In this document: positions 6,512 through 13,648 of the stretch, one piece after another
How positions within the stretch are numbered: the first letter of the stretch is position 1
How the letters are laid out: every line of letters begins with the position of its first letter
Notes under the pieces: generated by a model
Database searches by the model: none
What the model was told of the DNA's origin: nothing
The model's input: the letters and a program-made list of their open reading frames with translations, nothing else
Origin: Archangium gephyra
GTDB taxonomy: Bacteria > Myxococcota > Myxococcia > Myxococcales > Myxococcaceae
DNA: 17,835 nucleotides
Direction of reading: 5' to 3'
Assembly (NCBI GenBank): GCA_003243425.1
Contig: QFQP01000066.1
Span: 1 to 17,835, forward strand
Position numbers and translations under genes: made by a program

Positions 6512-8130
6512 CAGCGGAACCCCGTTTCATTCGCGAACTGAATGGTGAAGTCGGTCGAGTTCGAGAACACCTGAAGCTCGATGCGGCGGACCTTCGAGGT
6601 GTCGAAGCCGCTGCCGATGCCGATGATCCACCGCGGGTCTCGCACGTTGAGCGGCAGCACCTGGTCGAAGGCCGTCTGATTTCCGCTCAGCGTCAGCGAC
6701 GACACGTCGAGCCGGTAGCGCATGTACTGATCGTCGGTATCGCCACAGAGGAAGATGACGGGGTGCAGCACGGCGCCGGGCGAGCCCCAGATGCCATCGG
6801 CGCCGCCGCCGGGGGCAAAGTTGGTGACCTGGAAGGCGATGCGCAGCTCGTTGTCGAGGCGGCTCAGGTCCCAGAAGGTGTTGGGCGCGGCCTCGACGCT
6901 CCACACATGGTAGAACCGCCCGTTTCCCGTTCCTGCCTGCCAGAGCCCTGACGCGGTACCGACCTCCACGTCGGTGTTGGCGCGGGTGGCGTGGCAGCGG
7001 CTGTTCAGCTCACCACCGCTCACCGGGGCCGGCAGCCGGCGCGCGCGGTACACGGCGTTGGGCAGGTTGAGCAGCGACGTCGGGCCACCACAGCCGGGCC
7101 GCTCGTCGATGAAGGCCGCGCTGTTGGTGGTGTTGTTGCAGTCGTTGTCGAGCCCGTCGCAGATCTCCTGGCTGGCGGAGTTGATGGAGCGGCACTCACG
7201 CTGCACGCCACCGTCACCGTCGGGCATGCAGCGGAACGCGCCGGCCTGACACACGCCGTACGCACCGGACACCAGGCATGGGAAGTTGATGGCGCTGGAG
7301 CCGACGTCGTCGGTGTCGGCGAAGCTCATGTTGGGTTGATCTGCCTGGCGGTCGCAGTTGTCGTCGAAGTTGTTGCAGAGCTCGCGCGTGTCGGGGTTCC
7401 GGCCCGGGTTGAAGTCGTCACAGTCGAGGGCGTTGTTCACGTAGCCGGGCGGGGCGATGCAGGCAGGCACCGAGACGGTTTCCGAGCCGAAGTCGTCACC
7501 GTCTTCGTCGCGGTGGAAGAGCGTGTTGTTGAGCCCGTCGTCGATGACGCCGTCGCAGTTGTTGTCGAGGCCGTCGCACAGCTCGCGCGTGGTGCGGTTC
7601 ACCTCGGCGCGGGTGTCGTCACAGTCTTCGGCCGAGAGCACCCACTGGGGATTCTTCGGCTGGCGGCAGCGGGCGATGAAGACGTTCTGGTTGCCCTGAC
7701 CGTCACCGTCGAGATCCTGGAAGTAGTCGGTGGGCAGGCCACCGTCGGTGCACTTGCCTCGGAAGGGCAGGGTGGGGCACGCGTTGATGGCCAGGTCGGA
7801 GCCTTCGACGCAGCACACGCCTTCGTCGCACGAGAAGCCCTCGGGGCAGGTGTTGCCTTCGCTGCAGGCCCACGGGCCGCCGACGTCCCACGGTTTGAAA
7901 CAGCCCGAGCTGATCAGCGCGATGATCAACAGGGCTGCTTTTCTGGTCGCGTTCTCGGCGGCCGATCTCTCCGCTGCGCTGCGAGCTCGTCTCGTGTGGC
8001 CTTCGGCCAGAGTCCCTGCGAGCGCTCCGGGAGTTCTGGTCGCGTTCTCGGCGGCCGATCTCTCCGCTGCGCTGCGAGCTCGTCTCGTCTGGCCTTCGGC
8101 CAGAGTCCCTGCGAGCGCTCCGGGCCACAT
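6511..8130 (-). CDS. Lipoprotein with MopE-type repeats (copy 2), N-terminus extended by an inserted repeat
   Basis: A 539-residue paralogue of the downstream gene with the same order: hydrophobic signal, Cys-rich head (ACSEGNTCPEGFSCDEGVCC), Asp/Cys repeats (DLDGDGQG, CDGLDNNCDGVIDDG, DEDGDDFG, CNNFDDNCDRQAD, CDGLDNDCNN), CGGP, and a beta-rich tail. The oddity is at the start. The ATG at 8130 overlaps the upstream stop (TGATG), which supports it as the native start, yet the signal-like KAALLIIALISSGC begins only at residue 64. Residues 2-63 are two 31-residue copies encoded by a 93-bp tandem repeat. Removing those 62 codons leaves 477 residues, almost identical to copy 1 (476), and restores M-KAALLIIAL at the front. 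The lipobox (SSGC) is atypical at -3. Export of the extended form is doubtful unless an internal start is used. Confidence 0.85.
   Translation of the reverse strand: MWPGALAGTLAEGQTRRARSAAERSAAENATRTPGALAGTLAEGHTRRARSAAERSAAENATRKAALLIIALISSGCFKPWDVGGPWACSEGNTCPEGFSCDEGVCCVEGSDLAINACPTLPFRGKCTDGGLPTDYFQDLDGDGQGNQNVFIARCRQPKNPQWVLSAEDCDDTRAEVNRTTRELCDGLDNNCDGVIDDGLNNTLFHRDEDGDDFGSETVSVPACIAPPGYVNNALDCDDFNPGRNPDTRELCNNFDDNCDRQADQPNMSFADTDDVGSSAINFPCLVSGAYGVCQAGAFRCMPDGDGGVQRECRSINSASQEICDGLDNDCNNTTNSAAFIDERPGCGGPTSLLNLPNAVYRARRLPAPVSGGELNSRCHATRANTDVEVGTASGLWQAGTGNGRFYHVWSVEAAPNTFWDLSRLDNELRIAFQVTNFAPGGGADGIWGSPGAVLHPVIFLCGDTDDQYMRYRLDVSSLTLSGNQTAFDQVLPLNVRDPRWIIGIGSGFDTSKVRRIELQVFSNSTDFTIQFANETGFR
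7941..8124. repeat. Tandem 93-bp repeat (two copies) inside a lipoprotein gene
   Basis: Two copies with a period of 93 bases, 7941-8033 and 8034-8124, differ at a single internal position (G/C near 7996 versus 8089) apart from the outer edge. Each copy contains an inverted repeat around TGGCCTTCGGCCAGA. In copy 2 this is a 7-bp perfect stem with a 3-base loop (8088-8104); in copy 1 the stem is shortened by the mismatch. GC-rich near-palindromic blocks (CGCTGCGCTGCG, GAGCTCG) make it resemble a dispersed intergenic palindromic element. Near-identity of the copies points to a recent tandem duplication. Because 93 is divisible by three and neither copy has a stop, the host frame survives. Confidence 0.9.
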
Positions 8131-9071
8131 CAGTCCGTCACCGCGTCGATGATGAACAACGCGACGCCAGTCGCCGCGAGCCCACTGCCCACGCCCACCA
8201 GCACGTTCCCGGTCGTCGCGTAGCTCTCAGATTCCGCCTGGCGGCGCTGCACTTCGACCAGCGTCGCGCAGTCACGCACGTCACCGCTGCACGACGAGAG
8301 CCCCGCCGCGGTACCACGGCCGACCGCGCCCGCAATCAGCCCGCCCGCCAGCACCGCCGCGCCCGCCACGAACGTGCCGTAGCTCACCGCGCGCAACGCG
8401 CTCATGCGCTTCGGCGCCTTGCCCGACACCGCTTCTTCCGGCGACTGTGCTTCGACCTTCACGCGGCTGCCTTCACCCACTTCGAGCCGCTGCAGCACCG
8501 CGTGACCTTCGGGGAAAATCACGTCGACCTGATGCACGCCCGCCGGCACGGCCACGACTTCACCCGCCTTGCCGCTCGCCACGCGCCCGTCGACCTTCAC
8601 CACGGTGCCGGGCTCGACCTGCAGGCGAAGACCTCCGTAGCCCTTGCGCGCCCACGCGGGCAGCAACGCCTCGAGCGCCGGCCGCACCGACACGTCGAAC
8701 CCGTCGACACTGCCTTCACCTCGCTTGGCGCCGACCTTCTCACCGTCGAGCCACAGCTGCGCCTCGACCGCCAGCTTCTCACCCGACTTGTCGAGCGCGC
8801 GGAGCTCGAGCACCACCACCCCGGCCGCGTTGAGCGACGACACGAGTTGCTGTGCACAGTCGTCACTGCAGCGCCGCGGCGCGCCCTTCTTGAACGCGGG
8901 GCCTTCACCGACGGCGAGTGAAGAGACCTGCTTGAGCGCACTTTCCGTCGCGCGCTGCACACGGCGAACGTTGGCGTCAGACACGTTGGTGGCGTCGACG
9001 ACGGCAGCCACGAGCGCCTGCGCATGTGCGAACGCAGGCAGAAAGACGAGAGCAAGAAGAAGGCGGGGCAC
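8130..9071 (-). CDS. Secreted/envelope protein with PEGA-like domain
   Basis: A 313-residue protein. It begins with a Sec signal peptide (residues 1-18, ending FAHAQA). A domain of about 110 residues follows (VDATNVSDANVRRVQRATES onward) with a Cys pair (CSDDC) and an AGVVVLELRAL strand. A PEGA-like segment at about 146-205 reads GGLRLQVEPGTVVKVDG and then VPAGVHQVDVIFPEGH. Two hydrophobic stretches (about 228-250 and 288-310) close the protein and would place the domains in the periplasm. This layout is common in delta-proteobacterial envelope proteins of unknown role. It is the first gene of a three-gene operon, with its TGA overlapping the next ATG. It is divergent from the PrsW-like gene with only 29 bases between, so the two promoters must overlap. 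Confidence 0.8.
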   Translation of the reverse strand: MPRLLLALVFLPAFAHAQALVAAVVDATNVSDANVRRVQRATESALKQVSSLAVGEGPAFKKGAPRRCSDDCAQQLVSSLNAAGVVVLELRALDKSGEKLAVEAQLWLDGEKVGAKRGEGSVDGFDVSVRPALEALLPAWARKGYGGLRLQVEPGTVVKVDGRVASGKAGEVVAVPAGVHQVDVIFPEGHAVLQRLEVGEGSRVKVEAQSPEEAVSGKAPKRMSALRAVSYGTFVAGAAVLAGGLIAGAVGRGTAAGLSSCSGDVRDCATLVEVQRRQAESESYATTGNVLVGVGSGLAATGVALFIIDAVTD

Positions 9072-9100
9072 GGACTTCTTCGTCTACTACAGTTGCGCGC

Positions 9101-9865
9101 ATGGGAGCCCTGTTGGCGCTGTCGGGCGTGCTGCCGGCGATGGCGCTGATGGCCTTCGTGGCCCGCTTCGACGCCAAGCGCCCCGAGCCGCGCAAGCAAC
9201 TGTGGCTGGTGACGCTCTTCGGGGGGCTGGTCACGTTGCCCGTCATCGGGCTGCAGCTGTTGCTCGAGAAGCTGAACCCCGGCGGCTACTCCGGGGCCAT
9301 CTACACGGCGTTCATCGTCGCCGCGGTGACCGAAGAGACGTCGAAGGCCCTCGCGCTGTACTTCGCGGTGTGGAGACACCCTTCGTTCGACGAGCGCCTC
9401 GACGGCATCGTGTACGCGACGCGCGCCGGCCTGGGCTTCGCGCTGGTGGAGAACGTCGGCTACCTGATGGGCGCCGAGAGCATCAGCGGGTTCCTCGGCA
9501 TCTTCGTGATGCGCGCGGTCCTCGCGGTGCCGGGGCACGCCATCTACGCGGGGTTCATGGGCTACTGGACCGCGCGGCGCCGGTTCGATGCGAAGGGTCC
9601 GGGGCTCGCGGGCGGGCTGCTCATCGCCATCGCGCTGCATGGCGCGTACGACGCGGCGCTGTTCCTCTGCGCGGAGCTCGGGAAGAGCACCGGGCCCGAG
9701 AGGTTGTTGGTGTTGCTCCTGCTGCCGATTCCGGTGGTGGTGGTGGTCGGCGGGTTCTTGCGGCTGCGCGCGCACGCCAGAGAGGCGCTGGCGCTGGATG
9801 ACGTGACGCACGCGCCCAAACCGCCGCCGAGGCTGCCGGCCGGGATGGGCTTTGTGCTCAGGTAA
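9101..9865 (+). CDS. PrsW-family intramembrane protease
   Basis: A 254-residue polytopic membrane protein with about seven hydrophobic segments. The PrsW/glutamic-type protease motifs are present: the EExxK motif in VTEETSKA (Glu78, Glu79, Lys82), ALVENVGYL (Glu117, Asn118), PGHAIYAGFMGY (His146) and LHGAYDAAL (His180, Asp184), each within a predicted membrane helix. Members of this family can cleave anti-sigma factors within the membrane, as B. subtilis PrsW does with RsiW. No anti-sigma gene lies in the window, and the ECF42-type sigma at 2857 belongs to a group without one, so the substrate is unknown. The start MGALLALSGV is preferred to an upstream in-frame ATG at 9026, which lies inside the divergent PEGA gene. 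Confidence 0.88.
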   Translation: MGALLALSGVLPAMALMAFVARFDAKRPEPRKQLWLVTLFGGLVTLPVIGLQLLLEKLNPGGYSGAIYTAFIVAAVTEETSKALALYFAVWRHPSFDERLDGIVYATRAGLGFALVENVGYLMGAESISGFLGIFVMRAVLAVPGHAIYAGFMGYWTARRRFDAKGPGLAGGLLIAIALHGAYDAALFLCAELGKSTGPERLLVLLLLPIPVVVVVGGFLRLRAHAREALALDDVTHAPKPPPRLPAGMGFVLR

Positions 9866-9873
9866 GACCTTGA

Positions 9874-10070
9874 AATCGCTGGGTTGATGTCCCCGCATGT
9901 TCGGAGCCGCACACCGTCGGCCAGGGCGAGGAGGCGAACGGGCTCGAGGACGCCAACAAGATCGTCGTCGGGAAGCACTGCTGTTCCCGACAAACCGCGG
10001 AGCGTGGTCCACAACGGCGACGACAGCCGGTGGTGATCGACGGCGTGAACGAAACCGTCACCGCAACGCG
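9874..10070 (+). pseudogene. Left flank of repeat array: probable decayed coding sequence
   Basis: From 9874 one frame is open until a TGA at 10081, but it has no usable start codon (a TGA precedes it at 9871). It contains protein-like segments such as VGQGEEANGLEDANKIVVG, an Arg-rich stretch that looks out of frame, then PVVIDGVNETVTATR. The last run resembles the opening of the right flank (IDGSTDFTAST), hinting that both belonged to one gene or to repeated domains. No family is recognised. This is a reading of a degraded region, not a gene call. Confidence 0.3.
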
Positions 10071-11238
10071 CAGCCGGAATTGATCAGCACTGACCAACGC
10101 CGGTGTCGACGCGCATTGTGCTGAGACCGCTCAAGAAGCAGCCTGAACTGATCAGCGCCGATGCGCATCACCTCGCGGCCGTTCGAGAAGTAGTCGGAAT
10201 TGATCAGCGCCGGTGTCGACGCGCACCGCGCCGCGGCTGCTCGCGAAACAGTCGGAACTGATTCGCGCCGACGCTGTGCTGGTGTCGCCACGCATCGCGC
10301 CGCGATCGCTCGAGAAACAGCCAGGCTTGCTTGGCACGCGGAATACACCGGTGTTGACGCGCATGGTGCCGCGGCCGTTCGAGAAGCAGTCACAACGGAT
10401 CAGTGCCGACGCTGCTTGGGTGTTGCCCCGCGCCGCGACCGCTCGAGAAGTAGCTGGGATTGATCCGTATGCAGACATGCCGGCGCCGATGCACATCACC
10501 CCGCGGCCGTTCGAGAAGCAGTCGGAATTGATCGGCGCCGGTGTCGACGCGCAATGCGCCGCGGCTGCTCGAGAACAGCCCGGCTTGGTTGGCACGCGGA
10601 ATACACCGGTGTTGACCCGCATGGTGCCGCGGCCGTTCGAGAAGCAGTCACAACTGATTAGTGCCGACGCTGCTTGGGTGTTGCCGCGCACCGCGTCGCG
10701 ACCGCTCGAGAAGTAGCGAGACTGATCAGTATGCAGACATGCCGGCGCCGATGCACATCTCCTCGCCGCCATTCGAGAAGTAGTCGGAATTGATCGGCGC
10801 CGATGCTGCGCCGGTGTCGACGCACAACGCTCCGTGGCCGTTCGAGAAACAGTCGGAATCAATTAGCGCCGACGCTGTGCTGGTGTCGCCGCGCACCGCG
10901 CCGCGACCGCTCGAGAAGTAACGGGATTGATCAGTATGCAGATATGCCGGCGCCGATGCGCATCACCCCGCGGCCGTTCGAGAAGCAGTCGGAATTGATC
11001 AGCGCCGATGCTGCGCCGGTGTCGACGCGAATGCGCCGCGGCCGTTCGAGAAACAGGCGGAACCAATTAGCGCCGACGCTGTGCTGGTGTCGCCGCGCAT
11101 CGCGCCGCGACCGCTTGAAAGGCAGTCGGAATTGATCAGTGCCGACATCATGCCCGCGTCGACGCGCATCACGCCGCGACCGGTCGGGAAGCAGCCGGAA
11201 CCGATCAGCACCGAAATCACACCGGCATCGACGGTTCG
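10071..11238 (+). repeat. Tandem array of 18 degenerate ~69-bp units with higher-order structure
   Basis: Units start at 10071, 10139, 10191, 10249, 10318, 10387, 10451, 10519, 10576, 10645, 10714, 10781, 10850, 10919, 10986, 11054, 11123 and 11192. Most are 67-69 bases; some are shortened to 52-64. A typical unit opens with TCGGAATTGATCAGCGCCGA, continues with GGTGTCGACGCG and ends CCGCGGCCGTTCGAGAAG. Units fall into types that recur in fixed order (A-B-D-E-C, then A-D-E-C, A-B-C, A-B), which shows duplication of multi-unit blocks. In one forward frame a unit reads as 23 residues (QSELISADAAPVSTR then PRPFEK). Frames are broken by indels, and by TAG or TAA replacing CAG at the unit start in five units. 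The array is therefore not a functional gene now, though it may descend from one. Confidence 0.92.
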
Positions 11239-11430
11239 ACTGATTTCACCGCGTCAACGCCGCCCGACGAGACGCGCGGCATGGGCAATCGCACCAACTC
11301 CATCACCATCTACCGTGACGCGAAGAGCGGCGACGACGCCGACGGTAAGCACACGCCGATGGTCCGCTCACCGCCACCGGATCAGCCGGCGATGATGACC
11401 GAGTCGTTCAGCTTCGACGGCGACATGTGA
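11230..11430 (+). pseudogene. Right flank of repeat array: probable C-terminal remnant of a decayed gene
   Basis: This frame reads DGSTDFTASTPPDETRG, then MGNRTNSITIYRDAKSGDD, then PPPDQPAMMTESFSFDGDM, and ends with TGA at 11428-11430. The composition (acidic, Ser/Thr/Pro-rich) and GC-rich third positions look coding. The stop abuts the converging lipoprotein's stop exactly (TGA|TCA), as do true gene ends elsewhere in this window. The frame is open back to 11119 but differs from the frame in which the adjacent repeat units read as protein. The only in-frame ATG (11281) would give a 49-residue peptide with no visible ribosome site. It is probably the tail of an ORFan disrupted by, or generating, the array. 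Confidence 0.4.
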
Positions 11431-13575
11431 TCAACGGCACACCGGCGTGAACGTCGCTTCGATGTTCACCCGTCCCTCTGGAATCGTGAGCCACGGTGCG
11501 GCGTAGGCCCACGCCGAGGTGTTCAGCCCGGTCACCGACATCGTGCCCGGGGCCACGTCGGAGCTGATCAACATGCGCGAGCGCGCGCCGTTCACCGCGG
11601 CGGTGACGTCGTTCAACAGCGTCGGCCACGAGCCCGCGCAGCTCGTCATCGTGCCCCCGGTCGCCGTCACCAGCCGCTGCTGCATCGCCGACGCCGCCGC
11701 GCCGCACTCGACCGCGAACACCACCAGGTCACGCACGCCGGGCCTGAACGCCAGCACCTGCGTGTCGAGCCCCGGCTCACCATGGTCCGCGGAGCTGCCG
11801 ATCATCACCACCACCGACGACGCATCGGCCCTGAAGAAGCCGCGATTGATGGTGGGGTCCGACAGCGCCTTGATCAGCGAACCGAGACCCTGACCCGGCT
11901 GACTGCCGCCGCCGTTCGCGAGCACCGTCTGCCACGCGACATCGGAGCCTGCGTCGCGCGACAACCACGGCGTTCCTACGGGCGTGAAGCTCAACACGCC
12001 ATCGTCTTGATTGCTGATCACCAGACCGAGGTGGAAGTCGACGCCGGTGTTCGACAACAGCGAATACAGCGACGCCAACCCGGTCTGCGCGGCGCTCGCG
12101 GCCGGCGCGAACTGGTCGAACACCACCAGCACATCGACCTTCTCCAACGCCCGCTGCACTTCCCGCCCGCCGTCAGCCACCCGCGCGCTCACTTCGCGGC
12201 GATGCACTTCAGGCCCGAAGTCGGTCTGCACCTCCGCGGTCCACGTCGCGCGGTGCTCACCGGCAGGCAGCGCGGTGGTCGAGAGCTGAAACCCGACCGA
12301 CGCGTTCGCGGCGATGGTGCGCGGCAACGAGCCGGGCGACGCCATGAATGGCTCGGGCGCCGCACTCAAGCGCGTCAACTGCACCGCCTGCGCACACCGG
12401 TTGGTCAGCACCACCGTGCGCGCGGGTGGTGCGCAGCCCGGGCTCCACGTGCCGAGGCTCGGGGGCGCCGTCACCGCCACGCACGGCGTCGCCAGCACGT
12501 TGGCGCTCAGGTCGAGCACCCTGCCGCCCACCATCACCGAGCCCGTCACCACGTCGCGCTCGACGGCCGGCAGGGCGCGCACCGTCACCGGGAGCCGCTC
12601 GCCCGCCCGCAGGTTGCGCGGCCAGTCGCGCGGCTCGACCACCGCGAAGTGTTCGAGGCCGCGCATCACGCGTGGAATCACGCCGGTGCAGCTCACCGTT
12701 CCGTCGTTGCGCAGCGTGAACGTGCGGTCGACCGCGTGCATCGGCTCGAGGTCACCGAAGTCGACGCCGCTCTCTTCCATCACCAATCGGCACGTCGGCA
12801 ACGGCCGCACGTCGATGCGCACCGGCACCGTGACCACCGGCGCGTCGGGCAGCGTGGTCTCAAGGGTGATGGTCCAGGCGCGCCGGCCCGGCACCGTCGA
12901 CACGAAGTGCACCGGCAACTCGAGCGTGCGCCCCGGCGCCACACCCGCCGTCACGTCGACGTTCTGCACCGTGCCCAGGCACGCGCCGGTCGAGCGGTCG
13001 ACGTCACCGAGGCACAGCTCTTCGGCGGGGCTCACCACCCACGGCCGCGCCGAAGGGAAATACAGCCAGCGGTCGCCCACGTTCTCGACGCGGAGCGTGC
13101 CGTCGACCCGCAGCGTCTGGAAGTCGCTGATCACCTGCGAGCCGAGGTCGAGCTCGTCAGGTACCTTCACCAGCGCGCCCACGCCCGTGCCCACCATCGA
13201 GAAGTGCGCCAGCACCGGCAGCGTGGTGGCCTGAAACGAAATGCGCGCGCGGTGGGCGCCGTTGCGCGTGGGGCGGAAGTTCACCGGCACGTCGCGCGAA
13301 GCACCGGGCGCGATGGGCGAGCCGTCGGACGTACCGATTGAGAAGCCTTCGCCTTCGACCGACAGCCGCGACACCGACGCAGGCACCTTGCCCACGTTGA
13401 TGAAGCGCGCGGGGCTCTCGGCGACGTGAAAGCGCTCGACCTCACCGAAGTCGCCGTCGAACACGAGCAGCAGCTGGCCCATGCCGGCGTCGTCGACGGG
13501 GCCCGCATCGGAGCCGCTCGTCGCCGGGCAGGCCGAGAGCACTGCGAACACCATCGAGCACCACACGCGCCGCAT
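11431..13575 (-). CDS. Large lipoprotein with choice-of-anchor-like beta domains and a degenerate vWA-like domain
   Basis: A 714-residue lipoprotein. The signal peptide ends in the lipobox LSAC (Cys16), followed by a short linker (SGSDAGPVDDAG). Repeated Ig-like beta domains of about 100 residues occupy roughly 35-470, with phrases typical of ASH/choice-of-anchor domains (FINVGKVPASVSRLSV, LDLGSQ, VENVGDRWLYF, VDFGDLEP with FTLRNDGT). From about 478 it follows the order of myxobacterial surface vWA proteins: KVDVLVVFDQF, DFHLGLVIS, GGGSQPGQGLGSLI, GFFRADASSVVVMIG, and a final IEATFTPVC. Where active relatives have DNSxSM, this protein has DQFAPA (487-492), and the later DEED-like site is SSADHG. 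Metal-dependent ligand binding is probably lost. It likely acts at the outer membrane or cell surface; its partner is unknown. Confidence 0.82.
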   Translation of the reverse strand: MRRVWCSMVFAVLSACPATSGSDAGPVDDAGMGQLLLVFDGDFGEVERFHVAESPARFINVGKVPASVSRLSVEGEGFSIGTSDGSPIAPGASRDVPVNFRPTRNGAHRARISFQATTLPVLAHFSMVGTGVGALVKVPDELDLGSQVISDFQTLRVDGTLRVENVGDRWLYFPSARPWVVSPAEELCLGDVDRSTGACLGTVQNVDVTAGVAPGRTLELPVHFVSTVPGRRAWTITLETTLPDAPVVTVPVRIDVRPLPTCRLVMEESGVDFGDLEPMHAVDRTFTLRNDGTVSCTGVIPRVMRGLEHFAVVEPRDWPRNLRAGERLPVTVRALPAVERDVVTGSVMVGGRVLDLSANVLATPCVAVTAPPSLGTWSPGCAPPARTVVLTNRCAQAVQLTRLSAAPEPFMASPGSLPRTIAANASVGFQLSTTALPAGEHRATWTAEVQTDFGPEVHRREVSARVADGGREVQRALEKVDVLVVFDQFAPAASAAQTGLASLYSLLSNTGVDFHLGLVISNQDDGVLSFTPVGTPWLSRDAGSDVAWQTVLANGGGSQPGQGLGSLIKALSDPTINRGFFRADASSVVVMIGSSADHGEPGLDTQVLAFRPGVRDLVVFAVECGAAASAMQQRLVTATGGTMTSCAGSWPTLLNDVTAAVNGARSRMLISSDVAPGTMSVTGLNTSAWAYAAPWLTIPEGRVNIEATFTPVCR

Positions 13576-13648
13576 CGCGTCGTCACGCTAGCGCTTCGCA
13601 GACATCAATGCTGGTGGCCCGCCGCGCCGGTGTGTTTGGGTTCCGCGC

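Noticed and set aside
5366..8223. Long forward-strand open frames opposite the MopE-like operon (for example at 6991-8223).
   Set aside because: They are antisense shadows of repetitive GC-rich coding sequence. The minus strand carries signal peptides, lipobox and conserved Cys/Asp repeats.
10152..10862. A 236-codon open frame on the minus strand through the repeat array.
   Set aside because: It is a by-product of repeat units with lengths often divisible by three. It has Arg/Ser/Cys-rich composition, no domain and no ribosome site, and other frames are equally open in parts of the array.
10071..11238. Possible CRISPR array.
   Set aside because: Units are tandem and degenerate along their full length, with no alternation of constant repeats and unique spacers, and no cas genes are present.
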